From: Tilletiopsis washingtonensis
Taxonomy: Eukaryota > Basidiomycota > Exobasidiomycetes > Entylomatales
DNA: 64,000 nucleotides
Reading direction: 5' to 3'
NCBI RefSeq assembly: GCF_003144115.1
Contig: NW_020312012.1
Span: 528,286-592,285 of the forward strand
The position numbers were made by a program, and so were the translations under genes. This document shows, piece after piece, positions 10,790 to 20,346 of the stretch (position 1 is the first letter of the stretch; each line of letters opens with the position of its first letter). Under the pieces are notes generated by a model that saw only the letters and a list, made by a program, of their open reading frames with translations, searched no databases and was not told where the DNA came from.

Positions 10790-13100
10790 ATGCTCTCGCC
10801 CACCATGGCCCTCCGTCCGCTCGCCCTCGCCGCCGCACCCTCCGCTGCCTGCCGCACGCTTGCTCACCGCTCTCCCTTCGCCGCGTCGTCTTTCGCATTG
10901 TGCGTCGCCGATGCCCGCGGGTCCGCTCCTCCACCACTCAGTCTCACACCTTGCTCCCACTCGCACAGCAGCCGCAGCATGTCGGCCTCCAGCTCTTCTT
11001 CGGCCTCGGGCTCGTCGTACAAGCCCGTGCTGACGCGCGAGAGCATCAACCCGCACGTGCTCAACGTCGAGTACGCCGTGCGCGGCGAGCTCTCCAACCG
11101 CGCCAACAAGTACGCAGACCTCATTGCCGAGGACAAGGGCAAGGACCTCGCCTTCCCCAGCGTCGTCACCGCCAACATCGGCAACCCGCAGCAGCAGCCA
11201 TTCCTCGCGCAGAAGCCGCTGACGTTCTGGAGACAGGTGAGTGCGCGGACGGAGAGACACAGAGAAGGGCCACTTCGGGTGGGACTAGGCTGGGTGCAGA
11301 ACAACAAGCACGAGCTGGGCTGAGCTGAGCTGAGCGGTGCGTGGCGCGCTTGACCCGGGCGAAGAGCTCTGGCGAAGGAGGGAGCGAAGATTGTAGCGCA
11401 GTGGCGGCACCAGAGGTCATGCTCGAGGTGTTGCAATCGCAGAGACGGCGCGCTTCTGCCACGCGCGCGAAGGCTGCGTTGTCAGCTAGGCGCAGAGATG
11501 AATTGCAGGACACATGCTGGTCATGGCGGATGCTGTTGGACGCAGTAGGGTCACACGAGCCTGCACTGGAGGTGTCCCGCGGCGGCATGCAAGATGCTCC
11601 GAGATCGGGCGAGATTAGATAGGGCGGCAGCGTGCTGATCCTCCACATCGTCAGGTCGCTGCGCTTACCGAGTATCCCGACTTGCTCGAGGACGAGTCGG
11701 GCTCGCTGTCGTCGCTCTTCCCGTCGGACGCGCGCGAGCGTGCAAAGGCCATCCTCGAGGATGTCGGCAGCGTGGGTGCTTACTCGCACAGCAAGGGCGC
11801 CGCCAGTATCCGGAAACACGTGGCCGAGTTCATCGAGGGTGAGAAGCGATGCTCAGTCTGCCCGGCCCGCCGCTGACTCGACCCCACAGAACGAGATGGC
11901 CATCCGTCGGACCCTGAGCTCATCTACCTGACCGCCGGCGCGTCGGGCGGCGTGCAGACGCTGCTGTCGGTGCTCATCTCCGGGCCAGAGGTCGGCGTCA
12001 TGATCCCGATTCCGCAATACCCGCTCTACTCGGCCGCGCTCGCCTTCAACAATGCACAGGCGGTGCGGTACGACCTCGACCCGCACAATGACTGGGCTGT
12101 GGATGTGAAGGCGATGTCCGAGTCCGTCGACAAGGCGCGGTCAGAAGGCGTGGACGTGCGCGCCGTCGTGGTCATCAACCCGGGCAACCCGACGGGCAGC
12201 TGCCTGAGCCACGAGAACATCCAGGACATCCTGCGCATGGCGCACGAGAAGCGCCTCGTCGTCATGGCCGACGAGGTGTACCAGAACAACATCTACCTGC
12301 CCGACTCGCGGCCCTTCATCTCGTTCAAGAAGGTGCTGCGCGACTTTGCCAAGGAGGGCAAGACGGAGGCGGACAAGCGCATTGCCGAGGAGGTCGAGGT
12401 GATCAGCTTCCATTCCATCTCCAAGGGCGTCAGCGGCGAATGCGGGCGGCGCGGCGGCTACTTTGAGCTCACCAACGTCGACGCCAAGGTCGAGGCCGAG
12501 GTGTACAAGATGGCCTCGGTGAACCTCTGCCCCTCGATCCAGGGCCAGATTGGCGTCGACCTGCTCGTGCGTCCGCCGCGCCAGGGCGAGCCGTCGTACG
12601 AGCTGTACGAGAAGGAGACGTCGGGCATCCACGCCACGCTCAAGGCGCGCAGCCGCAAGATGCGCGAGCAGTTCAACAAGCTGCCCGGCGTGCAGTGCAA
12701 CGAGGCCCAGGGCGCGCTGTACCTCTTCCCCGAGATTACGCTGCCGCCAAAGGCACTCGAGGCGGCCAAGAAGGAGGACCGCCTGCCGGATCTCTACTAC
12801 TGCCTGCGCCTCCTTGACGCGACGGGCATCTGTGTCGTGCCGGGCAGCGGCTTTGGCAAGATGCCGGGCGACAAGGGCGAGTGCTTCCTGTGAGTAGCCC
12901 GCGGGGTGTGCCAGAACGTGCAAGTTGCTGATGCTGCGCGCGCTTCTGCAGTCGCACCACGGTGCTTGCCAAGGAGACCGACGAGTTTGTGAAGCGCTTC
13001 GGCGACTTCCACAAGTGAGTTTGGCGATGCAGGCTGCCGCTGAGCCGTTGCTGACCGTCTTCTGCCCTGCAGCGACTTCATGAAGGAGTTCGAGGCCTGA
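10790..13100 (+). CDS. ALT1: Alanine aminotransferase, probably mitochondrial with a possible cytosolic form
   Basis: This PLP enzyme interconverts alanine plus 2-oxoglutarate with pyruvate plus glutamate. Exons are 10790-11236, 11655-11838, 11890-12889, 12952-13014 and 13073-13100, giving 573 aa. Fold-type-I landmarks are present: SVGAYSHSKGAASIRKHVAEF, LTAGASGGVQTLL, VVVINPGNPTGSCLS, MADEVYQNN, and the PLP-binding lysine in SFHSISKGVSGECGRRGGY (about residue 389), which is diagnostic of the alanine/2-oxoglutarate branch. The first 64 residues are rich in Ala, Ser, Arg and Leu with almost no acidic residues, a typical mitochondrial presequence. A second in-frame ATG at 10979 (MSASSSSSASG) would give a 510-aa protein without the presequence, so dual targeting is possible. 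Intron 1 is 418 nt, much longer than the other introns. Confidence 0.93.
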
Positions 13101-13372
13101 TCCCGGTGTCTGTGTGCTGTCACGTTATAGAGCGCTGCGCGTCGCCTTGCCACGAGTCCATTGCATGCCATGTGTACACTCAGCAGAAGATCTGGCTTTG
13201 CCTTGTGGACCGCTGGTTGTGTGTGAGCTGGTGCGAGCGCGGCAGAGCGTGCGGATGAGCAGGGCGACTGCGACGTGCTGCTCCCACGCTGCCGAGGCGC
13301 AAAAAGTGGCCGAGCGACGGCGCGAGCGCGCATCTTCGTGCCGCTCCTCCACCTCTCACCCTCGCTCAGCTG

Positions 13373-14588
13373 ATGGCCAGTGCGACCGCCGCTGCGGCAC
13401 CGTCCAGCGCGGCGAGCAGCAGCCATGCTCGGCGCGATGAGCCGGCCACTGCGGGCCCCTCGCGCTCGGCCGCCGCTGCGGTTCTGGCCGCGCCGCCGCC
13501 GCCGCCGTCCAAGCTGCTCCTCGTCTCGGCGGGCGCCTTCACGCTCGGCCTCACGGGCGCGCTGATCCTGGGGCTGCGCCGTGGCCGCTGCCTTGATGCT
13601 GCCGAGGCAGCGAGCGCCGTGACGGCCGCCAGCACGGGTGCAGCTGCGGCCAGCGCCGGGCCAAGCGCCCTCGCTCGGCGCGGCCTGCCTGCTTCGTCTG
13701 CTGCCCGTCCTGCGCCGCCGGCAGCTGCGCCGGAGCCAGAAGCTCCCGTGGCCGACGATCCAATCTCTCGGGCTGCCAACGCCGGCCCTCTCACCCTCTT
13801 CCGCACGCTCAACTCGCTCGCCTTCTCGCGGCGAGGCTCAAAGGCCACCGCGCCCACCACGTCCATCTTCGATGCACCGGCGGGCGCTCAGGCGCCCAGT
13901 GTGCTCAAGCGAGCGCGAGCGCAGCGAGCAGGCGCGCGCGACGAGCTGCATGCGGGACCGGTGGCAGACGGGAGCGCTACTGCGGGAGCTGAGACGAAGC
14001 AGCAGGGCTGGAGTCCGGCGGCGCTGGCGCTCGGCGCGTTCGGTGCTGCTAGCCTGATGGTCGGCGTGACGGCGACGGCGGTGGTGGTCATCGGCAAGCG
14101 TGCCTTTGGAATACAGGACGTGAGTGGGGAGCAACAGCGACGCTGGCGAATGCAGCGGCGCTGGACCAAGGGCCTTCACGCCGTCCGCCTTCACAGCGCT
14201 CACGTCTTTCTGGCGCCAGACCGACGACCTCGTCAGCTTCTTCGCCGAGCTCTTTCCCAACGGCTCAAACGCCTCTGTGCTGGCAGGTCTGGGCCGTTCT
14301 GCGCGCTCGCTGCTCTCGTCAGCCGGACTGTCCGCCTCGCATCCCTCAGCCAGCGCCGACGAGGTACAAGCCGGCGGCGAGGATCTGCCCGTCGACGAGG
14401 CGGAGCACAGCGCAGAGCCCGAGTCGCTCGACGAGGCGCTGCTGCGCCTCGACCGCGCCGCCAGCGAGGGCGGCATGCGCCAGTGGGCCAGCGTGCTGGG
14501 CGAGCAGCTGGGCCGCGAGCGTGCGTGGGAGGTGCGCGAACGGCGACGAAGACGCCTCGAGCGCGACGCTGCTGCTGCCAATTCATGA
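13373..14588 (+). CDS. Two-helix membrane protein, TMEM242-like (DUF1358)
   Basis: The gene has two exons, 13373-14123 and 14197-14588, for about 380 aa. It carries two hydrophobic segments: LLLVSAGAFTLGLTGALILG near residue 50, and ALGAFGAASLMVGVTATAVVV before KRAFGIQD. The second segment, followed by a short amphipathic region (LTSFWRQTDDLVSFFAELFP), resembles the end of TMEM242, a mitochondrial inner-membrane protein linked to ATP-synthase assembly in animals. The match is by eye and weak outside this region. The rest is low-complexity alanine/proline sequence, and the C-terminus is acidic then strongly basic (RERRRRRLERD). The donor site is uncertain: the strong GTGAGT at 14120 puts the second exon out of frame, whereas a GTGGGG donor after 14123 keeps it open. 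Function is not established. Confidence 0.6.
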
Positions 14589-17474
14589 TTCGAGACGGCC
14601 TGCTGGAGCAGTGTGACAGCGAGCACCGCACAGACTGCCACCACGTGGCGCTGCCCAGAGCGATGCCTTCCCTGTGTCCATTCCGCCACCCAGCGGCTTC
14701 AGCGAGCGCCACCGCAGGCCGCTGTCCGCCAGCGTCGAGCCTATTCTGGGCCTTCTTCGCCGTCCGGTGCCGCCAGCATGCAGCGAGCCAGGCTGTCAAC
14801 TGCGCTCGGTGCTCGGGTCCGCTCGGGCCACAGCGGACCGCCGCGGCTGCGGCCACATGCTGCTGCTGCCTTGTGCCCCTACCCGTGCAGCAGAGACGAA
14901 CATAGCAAGCCGGAGCTGCAATGTCGTGGGTGCCGGCAGCCTCGAGATCCACAGGCCAGCAACGTTTGAAGCGCAGACGAGGCGCGAGGAGAGGCGGCTC
15001 GGGCTGTGCAGCATGCTGCCGCCGCTGCTGCATCGTTGGCTCGAGCTCAGCCGAACAGCGCAGCAGACGGCCGTCGATGCCGGGTGCTCTCACGGCTGTG
15101 TGCCCAGACGCTTCGTGCTCTGGGCACACCTCGGAGCTGGGCTGGACGCCGCATAATGCGTTGGAGCGCACAGGCCAAGCGCCGTGCCCAGGCTAGGCGG
15201 AGCCACGCCCACCAAAGACGAGGCCCGTGTCTGCAGCATGCGCATCTCGTCCCACTTCTTGCGTACCGAACGAGTCCAGCCATCGTCGTCGTTGCGTCTG
15301 GTGCGGTTGCAAGAGCAGCACAGCGAGCTGCAGTCGAGTGTATCCAGCACGCAGGCGCTGCTTTGCGGCGCGCTCGAGACGCGTAAGAGCACCGGCGCCG
15401 CAAGCGAGCCTCCACGACCGCGTCTGCCGTGAGAAGCAGCGCAAACACGAGCATGCCGCTGCAGCGCAAATTGCGCTCTTGCCGTGCGATCTCGCCGTGC
15501 CGAGAAGCGAGCTTGAGCTTGCTTATTGCCCTCATGCCTCGCCTTGCCCGCGTCGGATGTTGCGCTCGTGACGGGCGCCGAGCAGCGCGCCGGTTGCCCC
15601 GCAGCAAGGCCTGCACCCGCAGTCGGCCTCCGAGCGAGGAGGGCGGCTCAGAGCCTCAGGTAAGCATGCATGGACGCGCGCCACGCGGATGCTCGAGCCG
15701 CACGGCGTCGGAGGCCGCGAGCGAGCAGCGAGGGGCGGCGTAAAGGGCGAGCGCAGAGGCAGCAGCAGACGAGAGCGCTTCCCGTTCCGCCCTCCCGCCG
15801 ACAACTCCGCTGCTGGCCCCTCGTCTGCGACGGCGTCCGAGCCGAGCAGCGCATCAGCCGCTCAGGCACGTGGCGGCAGGCGGGGACTCGGAGCCTGCAC
15901 ATGCGCTTCCACGCCGTAAAGTCCGCTCCGGCGTCCCACTCCGCCATCGCTCGCAGTCGTCTTCCTCTCTCTCGATCCGAGGCTCGTTGACAGCTGGCTG
16001 AACCTCAGATGATGTTGAGCTCGGAGCGAGGCGAACGTCGGATGTCAGATACGCGCTCCACCAGCACCTGTGCGGCTGCAGGCTGCTCGAGAAGCAGCGG
16101 CAGCGGCGAACGCACCTGCACACGCAAGTGTCGGGAGCCCTTGCATCTCGCCGGCGCTTGGCCTTGACAGCAGAGGCACCATGGAAAGAGCGGCTTACCC
16201 GGCGTCAGCGCTCAGGCACCAACGCTGCACATCCTCGGGCGTTGGCTCGCGGTAACGTTACCGCAGACGCAGCCGGCAGCGGCGCGGCAGCGACGAGCGA
16301 AAGCCACCGGCTCGCCTCAGATCGGCGCCCGAGTGCCGCTGCACAGCGGGATAACCACGTCTGGGCAGAGAGGGAGAGCGAGGCAGCAGCGGAGGCCGCG
16401 ACGTCGGCCAGCACGCCACGGAGGCACCATCCGCACCGCCACGCGAGGTCGACGCTGTCACGCTCCAGCGCTGCCCTGCCGTGCTCGCGACCCACTCGGG
16501 TGGGTCAGGTCAGCATGAGAGAAACATGCAGCTGCAGCGTGCAGCTTGCAGACCGTTCCGTAGCGAAGCAGAGCGGCAGCGGCAGCGCAGACGCAAGCGA
16601 GGCGCGAGGAGCAGCTGGCGCGGGCAACGCGCGCCACGCATCCTCGGGCCCGAGGCTGCCGCGCGGGCACGGCAGCAGTCAGCGCCCGCCTCGCCTCGGC
16701 CTCGCCGCGCATGCCTCAGCGGCAGCAGCGCAGGTGCAGGAGCGAGGCGCAGAGCCAACCTTGCTGACAGCGCGCCGCTGCCTTCACAGCCGCGTGCCGA
16801 TCCGGCGCTGGACCCGTGCCGCGGCGCTCTTCTCTCGCACGCAGCGAGCGTGGCGTGGCCGCTGCTGAGCAGGCGCGGCGCGCGCGCGCGCGCGGCGGTG
16901 GCGGCGGCCTCTTCGCCCGCTCCGACGCGGCCGCCGCCTCTCTCCCAGCAACTCCAACCGTCTCCCTCTCCGGCTGCGTCTGTGCTGTTGTGCGTGGGCA
17001 CATCGCCATCTCCGCCCGTCCGCCGTTCCTCCTTCTCGTCCCCCCTCTTCCTCTCGGCTGCGTGTGCTCAACATCGGGCGCGCCTCCTGAACCTCGTCCC
17101 ATCTCCGCCACCTTGAACCGCGCCTCAACTCAGGCCTCCTCTCGCTCCCACCTTCCTCTTCACCTGCCCTTCCCTTGGCGGCTCTCTGCGTCGACGTCTC
17201 TCCACGTCTGCCTCTTCCGAAGCCAGGCCATACTGCCTGCGTCTCCCGTATCTCGCCGCACTCCGAGCCATACGCCTCGGTCTCTGCGCGTCTCCTCGTC
17301 ACCGCTCCCGCGCTCAGCTCGCGAGCCAATCAGCCCCCTGTCTGCGCGCCACGTCGTCACAGCGACTTGACTCGCCGACCAGCAGACGAGCTCTTCATCG
17401 CTCGCCGCAGCAGCCGCAGCATCTTCGCGTAGCGCGCCTCATCCCGTTCTCCAGACGGACTCGCCGACCTGCGC
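14589..17474. other. 2.9-kb gene-poor interval upstream of the C2H2 factor
   Basis: No credible gene was found on either strand. Open frames of up to about 250 codons occur but translate to Arg/Ala/Ser/Gln-rich sequence with no domain or splice logic. The last 700 bp before the transcription-factor gene is C/T-rich on the plus strand, consistent with a long 5' leader. It holds a perfect 16-bp palindrome (16249-16264) and an alternating CG tract (about 16877-16894). Long regulatory upstream regions are common for fungal transcription factors. Confidence 0.5.
16249..16264. repeat. Perfect 16-bp palindrome GCGGTAACGTTACCGC
   Basis: The two 8-nt halves are exact reverse complements with no spacer. 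It lies 1.2 kb upstream of the C2H2 factor start codon in a region with no other features. A dimeric regulator site is possible but not shown. Confidence 0.6.
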
Positions 17475-17792
17475 ATGCTTGCCGTCTCCTCTCCCTTCCA
17501 CCTCGTCTCGCTTTCTCCTTCGCTCCGCGCCGCGTTCCTCACGTCGCCCGGCTCTTCTGCCGCTTCTTCTCGCTGCACGACGCCCAGCTCGCCGGCCGCC
17601 GCGCGCATCTCCTCTCCGCTCGGCACGCCCTCGTCGGCCTGCTCCTCCTACACGACCTCGAGTGCCTCTTGCGGCGAGCTTCTGGGCGAGTACTCCGACC
17701 TCGTGGCGCGCTTCATGAGTTCGAGCAAGACGGCGCCTGCTGCACACCAACCCGACGCGACGTATGCGCAGTGGCAGGGCGCATCGTCATCG

Positions 17793-17830
<38 letters not shown>

Positions 17831-18852
17831 TGACGAGGCCGTCGCAGTGGCAAATCAGCTCAACGACGTCGCGGTGAGCGCGGCACACGAGCAGCGCCAG
17901 CGCCAGGCCAGCCATGGGTCGTCGGCATATTCGAGCTCCAGTGAGTGATCTCTCCGTGCTCCTTGCAGTGTGTCCCGTGGAACGTGCAGGGATGGGGTCT
18001 GGCGTGGACGCGTCGGTGGCAACGGCGCTGCGAGACGCAGCTCTTCCGCGGAGCTGGAGCGTGGAGCGCGGTGGCTTGCGCGCCCAGCGCTGGCGCGTCG
18101 CTCGGCCTGCAGGCCGCGCGCCGGCGAATTTTCTGCGCCGCGCCGCGCCGCGCGCGCGCGCCCCGTGCGCGTGCATCTCGCTGCCAGCGCAACGCCGGGT
18201 GGCAAAACGGCCGCGCGGTGCGCTTCTTCCTCGGCTGCGGCCGGAGAATGTCAGCCCTTGAGCCAAGCCTTGCAGTCAGGCACACCGCACACCACGGGTG
18301 AAGTCGTACCGCCGAGGGCAGAGGCGGCTGCCAGCGAGGCGGCGCCGGCAGCGACGGCCGATCGTGAGACACCATCGCTTTCATTGCAGCGCTGCGGCTC
18401 GGCTCCTATTCGCTTTCTGGCGCCGGCCTGCTGTTGCACTGCGGGCCGTCCGCACGCCGCCAAGTTGCACTATGTGCCGAAGTTACCGCCCGGCGTCTTG
18501 ACGAGTGACCCCTGAGCGGGCCGAGTATGTGCTGTGCGAGAAGCTTCTCGTCACGAGGTGCTTGTGCTGCGGCGCTGTACACCGTCCGCCACGCCGACGT
18601 CGAGCTCGTCGCTGACTACGATCACCCCTCTCAGACGTTCTCTCCTGCACCGGTTCGGCAGAGGCTGGGCCTTCGCGGCAGAGCTCGAGCTCCGCCAGCT
18701 CCAGCGACGCCTCGCGCGGCTGGACGCCCGCCGCGCAGCAGCACTACTCGGAACCGCTGCGCTACTCGAGCTCGGCACCGGGCGCTCAGTCGCAGATGCA
18801 GGGCTTCGCCCAGCAGTCGTACCAGAACGCGCTCGGCTCGCAGCAGCATCAC

Positions 18853-18884
<32 letters not shown>

Positions 18885-20346
18885 GCAGATGCAGCAGACG
18901 CATCACGACATGATGGTGCAGCAGCAGCACGAGCACAACGCGTTCATGCAGCAGCTGCAGCACCAACATAACCAGCAGCAGCAGTACCAGCACCAGCAGC
19001 GGCAGCAGCAGCAGCACTTCCAGCAGCAGCAGCAGCAGCAGCTGCAGCAGCAGCAGCAGCAGGCCCAGGCGCAGGCTCAGGCGCAGCACCAGCAGCAGCA
19101 ACACGACGAGCAGCATCGACGAATGCAAAGCGTGCTCGACTCGACGCCGCTCAAGACCCCCTCATGGGAGGAGCAGCAGGCCGCGGCCATGGCGTTCATC
19201 TCGCGGCGCGCCGACTCGCAGTCAGACCCGCGGCGAGCATCGTTCCGCGACGACGCCTCGTCCGGCGCACAGAGCACGATGATGCCGCCGGCGCAGTCGC
19301 AGTCGACGCAGAGCAATGTCCAGCCAAGCGGCTTCGCGGCCTACCCGGACACGACCTCTGACGGCAGCTCCAGCGGCGCGAATGCCGGCAACGGCTTCGA
19401 CGCAAGCGCCGGCCCGGACTCCGACATGCCCATCCTCCGTCTGCAGCCGTGGCAGATGACCAGCGGCCACCAGCACGGCAGTCAAGCGTCGCTCGCGCAG
19501 CCTCGCAGCTCCGAGTCAGGCTACTCGCACAGCCTGCAGCAGACTGGCAGCGGCAGCTACCCGAACCAGAGCTTCTTCGACAATGCCTCGGCGCAAGGTT
19601 CGTGGAACGGCTTCTCGCCTTCGCTGCGCAACGGCGGTTCGGTCATGAGCCCAAACACGGCGGCTCTCAGCCACGCCCTCAGCAGCTTCGTGCCCGACGA
19701 GTCTACTGCGCCCGGCTCGCTCGACCCGCGGCCCTCGTTCTCGACGTTTGCAAGCACGCCAAACGGCCAGATCTCGTCGGAAAACGACTCGAGTTCGGCG
19801 CCGACGACGTACTCGCCCGTCTTTGACGCGCCGTCGCCCGGCTCCGACACCAACTCGCTCAAGTCGCCGCCGTCCGAGGTTGGTGCGTCCGACGCCGAGG
19901 CCGAGCAGCTCTCCGTCTCGCCGACCAAGGTCTCGGGCAAGTTCTTGCCGCACGCGTCCGTCTCGAAGGGCAAGCGCAAGGAGACACCGCGCACGGTCTC
20001 CCGCACCGGCGGCACGGAGAGCTCTACCTCTGTCTCGAGTGACGCGACGTCGAGCAAGGCGCACAGCCGGCGCACGTCTGCCGTCGACGGGCTTGGGCGC
20101 TACGTGTGCCCGCACAAGGGCTGCGACAAGACGTTCAGCACCTCGGGCCACGCGCGGCGGCATTCGCACACGCACAAGCCGCAGCAGCCCTTTGTCTGTC
20201 CGCACGACGGCTGCGACGCCACGTTCTCGCGCCGCGACAACTGCACGCAGCACCAACGCGCTCGCCACAACGAGGTCGTCGAGGCATACCGCCTCGATGC
20301 GACCGACGAGAAGGTCGAAGACTTCTTCGAGGCGCAGCACGCATAG
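17475..20346 (+). CDS. Glutamine-rich C2H2 zinc-finger transcription factor
   Basis: Two exons, 17475-17940 and 18635-20346, give about 725 aa. Exon 1 encodes a Ser/Thr-rich start and a run of 12 glutamines. Exon 2 begins with a very long Gln/His region (about 100 residues, codons mostly CAG), then a Ser-rich central region with many SP/TP sites, then two C2H2 fingers at residues 647-669 (C-x4-C-x12-H-x3-H) and 677-700 (C-x4-C-x12-H-x4-H). The fingers' STSGHARRH and SRRDNCTQH cores resemble the Nrg1/Msn2-like group that reads short C/G-rich stress or glucose elements. The protein ends just after the fingers in an acidic tail. The 694-nt intron is the longest in the window. Its ends are canonical (GTGAGT, CTGAC, CTCAG) and the phases agree, but an extra small exon inside cannot be excluded. 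Target genes are unknown. Confidence 0.85.
17793..17828 (+). repeat. CAG/CAA tract coding a 12-glutamine run
   Basis: Twelve glutamine codons, with one CAA interruption, lie in exon 1 of the C2H2 factor. The translation stays in frame with the flanking sequence, so this is coding rather than intergenic microsatellite. A second, longer set of interrupted CAG runs lies in exon 2 at about 18838-19110. Confidence 0.9.

Noticed and set aside
18838-19110. CAG-rich block as an intergenic microsatellite
   Set aside because: It is in frame within exon 2 of the C2H2 factor and encodes its Gln/His region.
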